This document shows positions 29,894-39,090 of a stretch of 64,000 nucleotides of DNA, one piece after another. The stretch lies in NCBI RefSeq assembly GCF_031180885.1, contig NZ_JAPSLK010000005.1, forward strand, positions 1-64,000. Reading direction: 5' to 3'. The notes below the pieces were generated by a model. It worked only from the letters and a program-made list of their open reading frames with translations. It had not been told where the DNA came from and ran no database searches. The position numbers were made by a program, and so were the translations under genes. Positions within the stretch are counted from its first letter, which is position 1, and every line of letters begins with the position of its first letter. The stretch comes from Saccharothrix sp. Its GTDB lineage: Bacteria > Actinomycetota > Actinomycetes > Mycobacteriales > Pseudonocardiaceae.

Positions 29894-30301
29894 TCAGGCG
29901 CCGGAGATGTTGACCATCCACGTGATGCCGAAGCGGTCCACGCACATGCCGAACTCGTCGCCCCACATCTGCTTCTCCAGCGGCACGGCCACGTTCGACT
30001 CCGCCGACAGCTTCTCCCAGTAGCCGCGCAGCTCGTCGGAGTCGTCGCCGCTGAGGCTGACCGAGATGTTGTCGCCCCGGTTGTAGGGCTGGCCGGGCGG
30101 GGTGTCCGCGCCCATCAGCGTGAAGCCGCTCGGCGTCTCCAGCATGGCGTGCATGATCTTGTCCCCGCCGGGCGCGTCCGGCGGCTGGAACTCGCCGAAC
30201 GTGCTCACGGTCAGCTCGCCGCCGAGGACGTCCCTGTAGAACTCCATCGCCTCGCGGGCGTTGCCGTCGAAACTGATGTAGGGGTTCAGACGTGAGGCCA
30301 C
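29894..30301 (-). CDS. PhnB-like VOC protein
   Basis: Vicinal-oxygen-chelate fold protein of 135 residues of the PhnB/YjdN type: FDGNAREAMEFYRDVLGGELT at the start, MLETPSGFTLMGADTP in the middle, and WGDEFGMCVDRFGITWMVNI at the end. Usually a single-domain dimer with no assigned reaction. It stands alone, with minus-strand neighbours on both sides. Confidence 0.88.
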   Translation of the reverse strand: MASRLNPYISFDGNAREAMEFYRDVLGGELTVSTFGEFQPPDAPGGDKIMHAMLETPSGFTLMGADTPPGQPYNRGDNISVSLSGDDSDELRGYWEKLSAESNVAVPLEKQMWGDEFGMCVDRFGITWMVNISGA

Positions 30302-30310
30302 CGGATCCTC

Positions 30311-30720
30311 CTAGGGTCGAGGGCCACATCCTGACAAGGCGCCCGGGATGGCGCCACCGGACTCACCGACCCGCAACCTGCCGTCCACCACCTCGACCAC
30401 CCGGTCCGCCCCGTCGAGGTGGGCGGTGTCGTGGGTGACCACCACGGTGGCCGTGCCGCGCTCCGCCGACAGCCGCGTGAGTCCGGGGTGACCAGCGTGG
30501 CGGCGACCGCGAGCAGGCTGGACTTGCCCGAGCCGGAGGGACCGACGACCGCCGTGGTGGTGGCGGCGACCGCGAGCAGGCTGGACTTGCCCGAGCCGGA
30601 GGGACCGACGACCGCCGTGGTGGTGCCGGCGTCCACGGCCAGGCTCACCGCGTCCAACGCGGTCAACCGGCCGTCGCCGTCGGGGTAGGTGAGGGTGACG
30701 TCGGTCAGGCACAGGCTCAT
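30311..30720 (-). pseudogene. ABC ATPase with duplicated Walker A and core deletion
   Basis: ATP-binding protein remnant. It starts normally at ATG 30720, overlapping the stop of the permease frame (MSLCLTDVTLTYPDGDGRLT). The Walker A segment (VVGPSGSGKSSLLAVAA) occurs twice in a row because of a 63-bp tandem duplication. The Q-loop, signature motif and Walker B are deleted, and after a frame change only the H-loop region remains (ATVVVTHDTAHLDGADRVVEV). It cannot hydrolyse ATP. Confidence 0.9.
30497..30622. repeat. 63-bp tandem duplication (Walker A)
   Basis: Two identical 63-bp copies, 30497-30559 and 30560-30622. In frame, they duplicate 21 residues covering the P-loop of the ATPase remnant. 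Confidence 0.93.
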
Positions 30721-31722
30721 CGGGTGCTCCCCAGGGCGGTGAGGGGGTCGACGGAGGTGATGCGGCGGACGCGCGGCGCCCACCAGACCCAGCGCGGTCA
30801 TCACGACGGCGGGCAGGGCCGGCGACACGTCCAGCACGAACGGCACGGCCGTAGCGGCCCAGGCCCCGAGCAGAGCGGCCAGGCCCGCGCCCACGGCAGT
30901 ACCCGCGACCAGCAGCACCAGCGCCTGGCCGAGGGCGTCCCGCAGCAGGTAACCGGTGGTCGCGCCCAGCGCCTTCGACACCGCGATGTCGGCGCTGCGC
31001 TGGATCGTCCACACGGTGAAGAACGCCCCGATGACCAGCGCGGGGATGGCGAACAACATACCCCGCATGAGCTGCAACGACCCGTTCTCCGAGGCGCAGG
31101 AGCCGATCGAGGACAGGGCGTCCGCGCGGGCCACGGTGCGGGTGCCCAGGCGCTGGTCGGCGGCGGCCAGGTCGGCGGTGCCGTCGGCGGTCAGCGCGAG
31201 CACGGTGGCGTCGGGCGCGGGTCCGGTCCACACCACCGGCAGGTGGCTGTAGGAGGCGTCGCCGGACGCGGTGTCCACCTCGGTGCTCCGGCCGTTCAGC
31301 ACCACCGACTGCCCGGCGGCCACACCCAGTTCCTCGGCCGCACCGACCGACAGCACGGCCCGGCCCGCTGGCGCGGACGGCACCGGGCCGCCCGGTTCGA
31401 CGGCGAACACCGACACCACCGCCGTCCGGGTCCCCGCTACCGCCTTGGCCGTCGAGATCCCCAACGCCTGCACCGACTCCACGCCCGGCACCCGCGCCCA
31501 CGCCTCCCGGGCGGCGGGCGTGATCGACGACTCGGCGAAGGTGTCCCCGCCGAACACGACGTGGTCGGCGGGCAGGTCGGCGACGGCGGACGTGCTCTCC
31601 CGCGCCAACCCCGCCGTCAACCCGGACAGCAACGTCACCAGCATGGTCATCAGCACCACGACGGCGCCCATCAACGCGAACCGCCCTCGGGCGAACCGAA
31701 GGTCTCTCCACCCCACGAACAC
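30717..31722 (-). pseudogene. FtsX-family ABC permease, frameshifted near C-terminus
   Basis: Permease of the FtsX/MacB-like type: first helix (FALMGAVVVLMTMLVTLLSGL), extracytoplasmic domain, then helices (LFAIPALVIGAFFTVWTIQ) with the motif ADIAVSKALGATTGYLL. The frame breaks near 30775. The other frame then supplies the expected ending VRRITSVDPLTALGSTR and a stop that overlaps the ATPase start as ATGA. Without the indel the two would form a normal operon. The partner ATPase is destroyed, so the system is inactive. Confidence 0.82.
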
Positions 31723-31766
31723 AGCGGACCTCTCTCTGGACCCACGCCGAGATCCACGATCTCCAG

Positions 31767-31817
31767 TGTTGGACGCTCAGCGCGTTTCCGGCCGGGGAAC
31801 GCAGCGAGCGTCCAGCA
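31767..31817. repeat. nested palindromic intergenic element, copy 2
   Basis: TGTTGGACGCTC (31767-31778) faces GAGCGTCCAGCA (31806-31817; one mismatch), with an inner TTCC-GGCCGG-GGAA palindrome. Same architecture as 571-621. It lies in the divergent spacer between the decayed permease and decayed kinase genes. Confidence 0.8.
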
Positions 31818-31981
31818 CCTCTCACCGGCACGACACCACCCAGCGTCGCGTCGGCGTCCGCTGTGGACATCGCGCCCGGGAACGCTTGGCGCGCACCGAA
31901 GTGCGGAGCCGGAAGTCAACCTTTCGGTTGATGCCCGGTCGGTTGATGGCGGGTGCGGCGGGGACGTAGTGTCGAACGCCC

Positions 31982-32822
31982 GTGACGACCCACCGCTTCG
32001 CCCGCGCCTGGCCGGTGCACGTGCTGGTGGCCGTGCTGCTGGCCGTGCTGCTGGCCGTGGTGGTGTTCCGCGGCGGCGCCCTGGCCGCCGGCGGGTTCGC
32101 CGCGGTGTACGCGCTCGCCAGGCGCTGTACCGGGAGAGCGAGCAGCGCCGGCGGCTCATCGACCAGTTGGAGGCGACCCGGGCTTCGCTGGCGGCGGCGG
32201 AACGGGAGCGCGGCGTGCTCGGCGAGCGGGAGCGGCTGGCCCGCGAGATCCACGACACGCTCGCGCAGGGCCTGTCCAGCATCCAGTTGCTGCTGCGCGC
32301 GGCGGCCCGCAGCCTGCCCGACGACCCGGAGACGGCGGCGGGCCACGTCGAGCAGGCCCGCGCGACCGCCCAGGACAACCTCGCCGAGGCGCGCCGGTTC
32401 GTGCACGCCCTCACCCCCGCCGGACCTGGCCGGGAAGTCGCTGCCGGCGGCACTGCGGCGGCTGTGCGAGGGCACCCGGGAGCTGCCCACGACCCTGCAC
32501 GTCGACGGCTCCCCCGTGCCGCTGCCGACCGCGCACGAGGTGGCGTTGCTGCGGGTCGCCCAGTCGGCGGTGGCGAACGCGGTCCGCCACGCGCGCGCCG
32601 GGCACGCCGACCTCACACTGAGCTACATGGAGGACCGGGTGACGTTGGACGTGGTGGACGACGGCGTGGGCTCCGACCCCGGCGCGGTGCCCGCGAGCGG
32701 CGGGTTCGGGCTGGTCGCGATGCGGGCGCGGGTCGCGGAGCTGGGCGGGTCGCTGGTCGTGGAGTCCGCGCCCGGTCAGGGCACCGCGCTGGCGGTCAGC
32801 TTCCCCCCGGGCCGACCCGTGA
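31982..32822 (+). pseudogene. sensor histidine kinase with three indels
   Basis: HisKA_3-type kinase. GTG 31982 starts a membrane segment (VLVAVLLAVLLAVVVF). The frame shifts near 32112 into LYRESEQRRRLIDQLEATR and the phosphoacceptor motif LAREIHDTLAQGLSS. It shifts back near 32420 (one extra C in a C run) to LAGKSLPAALRRL and the HATPase part (NAVRHARAGHADL, DDGVGSD, GFGLVAMRARVAELGG). A further extra C in CCCCCC near 32805 hides the expected ending (FPRADP, stop overlapping the regulator start as GTGA) and fuses the frame to the response regulator. Kinase function is probably lost, unless these are sequencing errors. Confidence 0.82.
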
Positions 32823-33442
32823 TCCGGCTGCTCATCGCCGACGACCACCCGATCGTCCGGTCCGGGCTGCGGGCGGTGCCGGCGGCCGAACCGGACTTCG
32901 AGGTCGTCGGCGAGGCCGCCGGCGGCGAGCGGGCGGTGGAACTGGCGCCGGCACTCGCGCCCGACGTCGTCCTGATGGACCTGCGCTTCGGGCAGGGCAT
33001 GGCGGGCGCGGAGGCCACCCGCGCGATCACGTCCCGGGCGGACGCGCCCAGGGTGCTCGTGCTGACCACGTACGACAGCGACGCGGACATCCTCGCCGCG
33101 ATCGAGGCCGGGGCGACCGGGTACCTGCTCAAGGACGCCGACCCGGCGGACCTGGCGACGGCCGTCCGGGACGCGGCGGCCGGTCGGTCGGCCCTGGCCC
33201 CCGCCGTGGCGCAACGGCTGCTCGGCCGGCTGCGGTCGCCGGGGTCCGCGTTGAGCCGGCGGGAGACCGAGGTGCTGGACCTGGTCGCGGCGGGACTGTC
33301 CAACCAGCAGATCAGCAAGCGGCTGTTCCTCACCCAGGCCACCGTGAAGTCCCACCTCGTGCACATCTACGCCAAGCTGGGCGTGGACAACCGGACGGCG
33401 GCGGTGGCCGCGGCCCGCGAACGCGGCCTCATCAGGCCGTGA
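32819..33442 (+). CDS. NarL/FixJ-family response regulator
   Basis: Intact regulator of 207 residues: receiver with IADDHP, phosphoacceptor Asp in VVLMDLRF, VLTTY and GYLLKDAD; LuxR helix-turn-helix (LSRRETEVLDLVAAGLSNQQI, ATVKSHLVHIYAKLGVDNR). Partner kinase is the damaged gene upstream. The divergent ABC remnant suggests the pair once controlled that transporter. Its 3' end overlaps the converging ATP-grasp gene by 11 bases. Confidence 0.9.
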   Translation: MIRLLIADDHPIVRSGLRAVPAAEPDFEVVGEAAGGERAVELAPALAPDVVLMDLRFGQGMAGAEATRAITSRADAPRVLVLTTYDSDADILAAIEAGATGYLLKDADPADLATAVRDAAAGRSALAPAVAQRLLGRLRSPGSALSRRETEVLDLVAAGLSNQQISKRLFLTQATVKSHLVHIYAKLGVDNRTAAVAAARERGLIRP

Positions 33443-34235
33443 GGTCCAAGCAGGCGCGGATCGCGGCCCGGTAGACCTCGGCGGCAAGTTCCCGGTGGTG
33501 CGGCCCGGCCTGGCTGAAGTGCTCCAGCGACACCCCGCTGTTGATCTCCAGCACCAGCGGGCGGCCGTCCACCCAGGCGATGTCCACACTGGCGAACCGC
33601 AGTTCCAGCGCCCGCATCGCCTCCAAGGCCAGCGCGGTGAGCACCTCCGCCCGGTCCGGGGAGACGTCCAGCTCCGGGCGCGCGCCGAACTTCAGGTTGT
33701 GCCGCCACTCCCCCGGCGCGATCACCTTGCGGTAGACCAGCAGCACCTCGCCGTCCAGCACCACCAGCCGGAACTCGTCCTCGATCGAAAGGAACGGCGA
33801 CACCGCGATCGCCCGGTAGCGCCCGGCCAGCAGCTCCAGCGCGGCACGCGCCTCCTCCGCGTCCCGCGCCCGCAGCACGTCCACGCCGCTGCTCTCCCGG
33901 TGCGGCTTGAGCACGGCCGGCAGCCCGACCAGGCGCTCGGTCAGGCCGACCGGGTCGCGGTCGGTGGCGAAGCGCAGCAGGTGGTGCGGCACGGCGGGCA
34001 CCCCGTGGTCGGCCAGCAGCCCGGCGGTGGCCACCTTGTCCGTCGCGACCTGCGCCGACGAGGCCGTGTTCAGCGGGAACACCTGGCCGATCACCAGGAA
34101 CCGCCGGTCGTCGGCCACCACCTCGGCCACCCAGTGGTCCGAGTGCCACCGCACCTTCGCCCCGTGCTCCGCGCACGCCTGCTCGACCTGCGTCACGAAG
34201 TGCCGCAAGCCGGTCTGAGGGAAACGCCCATCCAC
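33432..34235 (-). CDS. ATP-grasp ligase (RimK-like)
   Basis: ATP-grasp enzyme of about 267 residues. DKVATAGLLADHGVPAVPHHL starts the lid/central domain, LPAVLKPHRESSGVDVLRA gives the ATP-contacting Lys, and SIEDEFRLVVLDGEVLLVYRK and WVDGRPLVLEINSGVSLEHF (metal-binding Glu and Asn) form the active site. The ending is like RimK or cyanophycin/glutathione-synthetase-type ligases, which join a carboxylate to an amine through an acyl phosphate. GTG 34235 is the first plausible start; upstream translation is Arg-rich noise. It lies 5 kb from the halopyrrole genes, so a link to that pathway is possible but unproven. Confidence 0.75.
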   Translation of the reverse strand: MDGRFPQTGLRHFVTQVEQACAEHGAKVRWHSDHWVAEVVADDRRFLVIGQVFPLNTASSAQVATDKVATAGLLADHGVPAVPHHLLRFATDRDPVGLTERLVGLPAVLKPHRESSGVDVLRARDAEEARAALELLAGRYRAIAVSPFLSIEDEFRLVVLDGEVLLVYRKVIAPGEWRHNLKFGARPELDVSPDRAEVLTALALEAMRALELRFASVDIAWVDGRPLVLEINSGVSLEHFSQAGPHHRELAAEVYRAAIRACLDLTA

Positions 34236-34261
34236 GAGCCATAGCCAAGCACAGCGTTGGA

Positions 34262-34822
34262 TTGCGCCGCCTCCGGCGTCGCGGGCGAGGCCGCCGGGAA
34301 GCCGACTCGTCACGCCGCGTCTTCCGCCGATCGAAAAGCGTGACCGGACCGGACCTGCCGGTCGCCGTGCTGGAACTGCCGTTCGTGTGCGGACGGGCGG
34401 GCGACCGGCTGCCGAACTGGGCCGAGCCGCTGGAGAAGTGGGCCCGGTCGCGGTCGCCGCTGGTCGCGCCGCCCGGCGGCAGTGCCGCCACGACCGCCCG
34501 GAGCGTCGCCGAAGTGGTCGTACGAGCGCTGGAAGAGCGGTCCGGTGCGGACATCCCGGTCGCCGACGAGAACCTGACCTGGCGCGAGATGTTCGGGCGC
34601 ATCGCCGACGCCACCGGACACCCGCGCCGCGTCCGGTCCCTGCCAGCGGCCGGGTCCTCAATGCCGCAATGCGCCTCACGGGCATCACGCATTCCCTCCA
34701 AGGCAAGGAGTCCGGACTGGACCCGGCGCACCTGTCGGACCTGCTGCCGCGGGGGGTTGTTCGTCGGCGACGGCACGCCCGGCGCGATCGACCAGGCTCT
34801 CCGCGAGACCTTCACACGGTGA
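34262..34822 (+). pseudogene. C-terminal remnant of an NAD-dependent epimerase
   Basis: The N-terminal Rossmann half is missing. What remains reads RRSKSVTGPDLPVAVLELPF, FVCGRAGDRLPNWAEPLEKW, ARSVAEVVVRALEERSG, then in a shifted frame RVLNAAMRLTGITHSLQGKE, and finally back to GAIDQALRETFTR. These are typical of an extended SDR/NmrA-type epimerase. Two frameshifts (near 34650 and 34755) and a 5' truncation make it non-functional. It overlaps the converging MATE gene by 11 bases. Confidence 0.78.
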
Positions 34823-36110
34823 CCGGCTGCGGCCGGATCACCTTGCGCACCAACCACACCGACGCCGGCAACCCCACGACCGCGCTCGCATAACCCATAA
34901 CCGCCATCGTCACCACCAGCCCCCGGGCATCGCCGCTCTCGGCCACCGCGATCCACCCGATCACGATCACCAGCACGAAGTACGCCAGGTTCAACCCGAC
35001 CGCCGCCCCGCCGCGCCCGACCTGCTGCACCACGGTCAACGCCACCAGCACCAGGCCGTTGCACCCGAACGTCGGCCCCATGACGGTCAGGAAGTCCCGG
35101 ACCTCCGCCACCACTGCCGCGTCGGCCGCCATCAGGTTCGCCAGCGGCACGCCGGCCAGCACGAACACCACCGTCACCACCGCGTACCCGGCCGTCGCGA
35201 GCGCCAGCCCGCGCCGGAACGCCATCGCCGCCGCCTCCCGGTCACCGGCCCCGACCCCCTGGTTGACCAGCACCGCGATCGCCGACCCGAACCCGATCGC
35301 GGGCACCAGCACGGCGGTCTGCATCGTGTACCCGGCGTTGAACCCGGCGACCGCCGCCGGACCGTCGATCGCCACGATCCGCACCAGCAGCAGGTTCACC
35401 ACGAACAGCAGCACGTACGTGGCCGCCACCGGCAGTCCCACACCCACCACCAGCCGCCCCACGTCCGAGGGCCAAAGACGAACCCCGTGCCACGTCACCA
35501 GCCCGGCCCGGGTGACCAGCAGCAGCCCGACGCCCAACTCGACCGCGCCCGCGACACCCGCCACCACCGGCACGGCCGCCAGGTCCGACGCGAACACCGC
35601 CACCCCGACGGTCATCAGCACCACGTAGGTCAGCGTCAGCATCGCCGCCGCCGTCCCGCGCCCGACCCCGCGCAGCACGGCCGAACACAGTTCCCCGCCC
35701 AGCCGCAACGATCCCACCAGCACCATCGCTACCAGAAACGAACGGAACCGTTCCGCCTCGGAGGGCGCAACGTCCACAAGTACACCCAACGTCCCCGCCG
35801 ACGCGATCAACACCCCGGCGAGCACCGCGTAAGCGGCCACGCCCAGCGCCAGCAGCCCGCCGTAGTACCCGGCGACCGCGCCGCGCTCCCCCGCCCCGAC
35901 CCGCCGGGCGGTGGCCACCTGCAACGCCACCGCGAACCCGTTCACCACGGCCACCAGCAGGAACTCCGCCGGGGCGTACAGCGCCTGCACGTACAGCGCG
36001 CCGTCGCCCATCCGCCCGATCAGCGCGACCACGACCACCTGGCCGACGAGCATCATCGCGGTCTGCGCGGCCATCGGCACGGCCAGCGCCGCGATCCGCC
36101 GGTATTTCAC
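34812..36110 (-). CDS. MATE-family efflux transporter
   Basis: Multidrug and toxin extrusion family exporter of 432 residues with twelve predicted membrane helices in two related halves (VPMAAQTAMMLVGQVVVVALIG; VGVGLPVAATYVLLFVVNLL). GTG 36110 has AGGGGG upstream and keeps the first helix at the N-terminus. MATE pumps use Na+ or H+ gradients to export cationic or aromatic compounds. Its position at the edge of the biosynthetic locus makes a role in product export or self-protection possible. Confidence 0.85.
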   Translation of the reverse strand: MKYRRIAALAVPMAAQTAMMLVGQVVVVALIGRMGDGALYVQALYAPAEFLLVAVVNGFAVALQVATARRVGAGERGAVAGYYGGLLALGVAAYAVLAGVLIASAGTLGVLVDVAPSEAERFRSFLVAMVLVGSLRLGGELCSAVLRGVGRGTAAAMLTLTYVVLMTVGVAVFASDLAAVPVVAGVAGAVELGVGLLLVTRAGLVTWHGVRLWPSDVGRLVVGVGLPVAATYVLLFVVNLLLVRIVAIDGPAAVAGFNAGYTMQTAVLVPAIGFGSAIAVLVNQGVGAGDREAAAMAFRRGLALATAGYAVVTVVFVLAGVPLANLMAADAAVVAEVRDFLTVMGPTFGCNGLVLVALTVVQQVGRGGAAVGLNLAYFVLVIVIGWIAVAESGDARGLVVTMAVMGYASAVVGLPASVWLVRKVIRPQPVTV

Positions 36111-36344
36111 GACAACCCCCTGATTCGTACCAATCGGATCATCGCCGAAGCGGGTCGCGTCCGGGTGGAGTTCGGGTGGACTCGCCGGCCACCCGTTCGG
36201 CCCAATCTGGCCGGTCCGGTTGATTTGATCGACGTTGGCGGGAAACATTGATCGGGCCTTGGGGGATCTGAGTCCACACAGGACGGTCACGGGCGGTGGG
36301 GCGTCCGTTCGACCACGCGAAGACCAGGTTGGGGGCCTGACGCT

Positions 36345-37004
36345 GTGAAGAACGCATTCCTGGCGAGGACAACGCGATTAGTCATCGCCGAACACCGGGC
36401 GCTTTTCCGGATCGGCATGCGCAAAATACTCGACGACGCCGCCGGCATCGAGGTGGTGCACCAGGTCGACACCTACGACGCTCTCGTCCGGCACGCCGCG
36501 GAAGCGCCGGACGTCGTGGTGATCGGCGCACTGGCGGACGTGCCGCGCCCGCCCGTAGCGGCCCGAAGGTTCCTGGACAGCCGGGCGTCCGACCGGACCG
36601 CGGTCCTCGTGGTGGACGACCAGGCCGTGTTGCCCGCCGCGCCGCGGGTGGGCGTGCTGCCACCCGCCGCCGGACCCGACGAGTTCCTCAGCGCCGTGCG
36701 GATGCTCGCCGCCGGCTACGCGTTCTTCGCCCGCCCGCAGCCGGCCGACCCGGTCGAGGGACGCGTGGGCGGCCCCGAGCAGATCACCCGCCGGGAGACC
36801 GACGTGCTGCGGCTGCTGGTCAGCGGCCAGACCAACTCCGAGATGGCGCGCAAGCTGTCGCTGACCGAGAGCACGGTCAAGTTCCACGTGCAGAACCTGC
36901 TGCGCAAGCTGCGGCTGCCCAACCGGGCCAGCGCGGTCGCCTACGCCTACGAGACCGGCCTGATCAGCGTCGGCGAGCTGCCGACGCAGGCGCGGAAGCC
37001 CTAG
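36345..37004 (+). CDS. LuxR-family regulator with degenerate receiver domain
   Basis: Regulator of 219 residues. The C-terminal LuxR/NarL helix-turn-helix is standard (ITRRETDVLRLLVSGQTNSEM, ESTVKFHVQNLLRKLRLPNR). The N-terminal domain keeps the receiver fold (LVIAEHRALFRIGMRKIL) but the phosphoacceptor site reads DVVVIGALAD, with Gly where Asp is expected, and the second acidic pocket residue is Glu-His. It should therefore not respond to phosphorylation, as seen in atypical regulators of antibiotic clusters. First gene of a tight operon with an exporter and an antiporter. Confidence 0.85.
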   Translation: MKNAFLARTTRLVIAEHRALFRIGMRKILDDAAGIEVVHQVDTYDALVRHAAEAPDVVVIGALADVPRPPVAARRFLDSRASDRTAVLVVDDQAVLPAAPRVGVLPPAAGPDEFLSAVRMLAAGYAFFARPQPADPVEGRVGGPEQITRRETDVLRLLVSGQTNSEMARKLSLTESTVKFHVQNLLRKLRLPNRASAVAYAYETGLISVGELPTQARKP

Positions 37005-37006
37005 CG

Positions 37007-37909
37007 GTGCGACCCGGTGACGGCCGGCCCGGCGGTGGTCGACGCGGCGCACTGGGGGCCGCGACCGCGATGTTCTGCGTCGGCACGCTGACCGGGGTGT
37101 CCCCGGCGCTGCACGACTACCCCGTCTACGGCGGCCAGGCGGTGCGCTACCTCGTGGGCGCGGCGCTGCTGCTGGTGGTGGCGCAGGCGTTCGGCAAGGG
37201 GCCGGTGCGGCTGACCCGGCGCGAGGTGGTGTTCCTGTTCCTGTTGGCGCTCACCGGGTTGACGGCGTTCAACGTGCTCATCGTGGAGAGCACGCGGTTC
37301 GCCGACCCGGCCACCGTGGGCACGGTCGTCGCCGCGGTGCCGATCGTGCTGGCGCTGGTGGGTCCGGCGATGGAACGGCGCAAACCCGCCCCGCGGGTGT
37401 TGGTCGCGGCGGTGGTCGTGGTGGCCGGGGTGGCGGTGACGTCCGGGTTCGGCGGCGGGTCGCCGCTGGGGCTGTTGCTGGCGTTCGGCGCGCTGGCGTG
37501 CGAGGCCGGGTTCTCCCTGCTGGCACTGCCCGTTCTGGGGCGGCTGGGCGCGATCCGGGTGTCGGCGTACTCGGCCGCGTTGGCGGTGCCGCAGTTGGTG
37601 GTCGTCGGGTTGGTGGTGGACGGGACGGACATGGTTCGGGTGCCGACCGTGGCGGAAGGACTGGCGTTGGCGTACCTGGCGGTCGTGGTGACGGTGTTCG
37701 CGTTCCTGTGCTGGTACGCCTCCTTGCCGCGGCTCGGGGCGGACAAAGCGGGGCTGTTCTCGGGTTTCCTGCCGATCGGCGCGATCGTGTCCGGGGTGGC
37801 GCTGGGCACCGGGCAGCCGGGGCTCGCGGACCTGCTCGGTGTGTGCCTGGTGCTGGTGGGCCTGGTGGTCGGGCTGCGCCCGGCGCGGGTGGAGGTCGGT
37901 GCCCGATGA
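37007..37909 (+). CDS. EamA/DMT-family transporter
   Basis: Drug/metabolite transporter of 300 residues with ten membrane helices in two EamA halves (for example PATVGTVVAAVPIVLALVGP, PLGLLLAFGALACEAGFSLL, LSGFLPIGAIVSGVAL-like motif near 265). Family members export amino acids, nucleosides or small metabolites. GTG 37007 lies 2 bases after the regulator stop; its own stop overlaps the next start (ATGA). Confidence 0.85.
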   Translation: MRPGDGRPGGGRRGALGAATAMFCVGTLTGVSPALHDYPVYGGQAVRYLVGAALLLVVAQAFGKGPVRLTRREVVFLFLLALTGLTAFNVLIVESTRFADPATVGTVVAAVPIVLALVGPAMERRKPAPRVLVAAVVVVAGVAVTSGFGGGSPLGLLLAFGALACEAGFSLLALPVLGRLGAIRVSAYSAALAVPQLVVVGLVVDGTDMVRVPTVAEGLALAYLAVVVTVFAFLCWYASLPRLGADKAGLFSGFLPIGAIVSGVALGTGQPGLADLLGVCLVLVGLVVGLRPARVEVGAR

Positions 37910-39090
37910 CCTCGCACCAGGTGGTACAGCTCCTGATCGCGCTGGCCCTGATCGTCACGCTCGCCCGGCTCATGGGGGCGTTGGCGCGGCGGCTCGCGCA
38001 ACCCGCCGTGGTGGGCGAGATCGTCGCGGGCGTGCTGGTCGGGCCGACGTTGTTCGGCGGGGCGATCGCGGACGCGGTGTTCCCGCTGGACATCCGGCCC
38101 ATGCTCGGCTCGCTGGCCAACGTCGGCCTGGTGTTCTTCATGTTCCTGGTGGGACTGGAGTTCGACCGGGAGTTGCTGCGCGGCCGGGGCAAGGCGGTGG
38201 CTTCGGTGGCGGCCGGGTCCATGCTGGTGCCGTTCGCGCTGGGCGTCCTGCTGGCGCTGACCATGGCGGACGACCGCGCCGGGTTCGTGCTCTACCTGGG
38301 CACGGCCATGGCGGTCACCGCGTTCCCGGTGCTGGCGCGGATCATCGCGGACTTCCGGCTCGGCGGCACCCGCCTGGGCACGCTCGCGCTGGGCAGCGCC
38401 GCCCTGGGCGACCTGGTGGCGTGGTCGATGCTCGCGGTGGCCATCGCGACGCTCGGCGCGGGGTCGCCGGACCAGTGGCGGCTGCTGCTGGCCGTCCCGC
38501 TGGTGGCGGTCAGCTTCCTGGTGGTGCGGCCGGTGCTGGGCAAGCTGAGCAGCCGGCGGGACCTGTTCGCCGCCGTGCTGGTGGGCTTGCTGGTGTGGAG
38601 CGCGTTGGCCGAGTGGATGGGGCTGCACTTCATCTTCGGCGCGTTCCTGTTCGGCCTGGTCATGCCGCGCGACCCGGAGTTGCGGGCGGGCGTGACGGCT
38701 CCGGTCGAGCAGGTCGGCAAGGTGTTGCTGCTGCCGGTGTACTTCGTGGTGGCCGGGTTGCAGGTGGACCTGTCCGGGCTCGCCGTGGGCTGGGCGGGGT
38801 TCGCGCTGATCATGCTGGTGGCGGTGGGCGGCAAGTTCACCGGCGCGGTGCTGGGCGCGCGGCTGGCGCGCGTCGGGTGGCGGCAGTCGGTGGCGCTGGG
38901 CACGTTGATGAACACGCGCGGCCTGACCGAGCTGGTGATGCTGGGCATCGGCCTGGAACTGGGCCTGCTCGGCCAGGACCTCTACTCGCAGCTCGTGCTG
39001 ATGGCCGTGGTGACCACGATGATGACCGGGCCGCTGCTCAAGCTGTTCTACCTGCGCAAGCCGCAGCCCGTGCCGGAGCCGGTCAACTGA
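37906..39090 (+). CDS. CPA2-family cation/proton antiporter
   Basis: Antiporter of 394 residues of the KefB/NapA-like CPA2 family, thirteen predicted helices. Key segments: LAQPAVVGEIVAGVLVGPT, NVGLVFFMFLVGLEFD, TAMAVTAFPVLARII (discontinuous helix), FGAFLFGLVMPR, LMNTRGLTELVML. It is a K+/Na+:H+ exchanger. Translationally coupled to the EamA exporter, so it may sustain the ion gradient or pH for export. It overlaps the converging YbaK-like gene by 8 bases. Confidence 0.9.
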   Translation: MTSHQVVQLLIALALIVTLARLMGALARRLAQPAVVGEIVAGVLVGPTLFGGAIADAVFPLDIRPMLGSLANVGLVFFMFLVGLEFDRELLRGRGKAVASVAAGSMLVPFALGVLLALTMADDRAGFVLYLGTAMAVTAFPVLARIIADFRLGGTRLGTLALGSAALGDLVAWSMLAVAIATLGAGSPDQWRLLLAVPLVAVSFLVVRPVLGKLSSRRDLFAAVLVGLLVWSALAEWMGLHFIFGAFLFGLVMPRDPELRAGVTAPVEQVGKVLLLPVYFVVAGLQVDLSGLAVGWAGFALIMLVAVGGKFTGAVLGARLARVGWRQSVALGTLMNTRGLTELVMLGIGLELGLLGQDLYSQLVLMAVVTTMMTGPLLKLFYLRKPQPVPEPVN

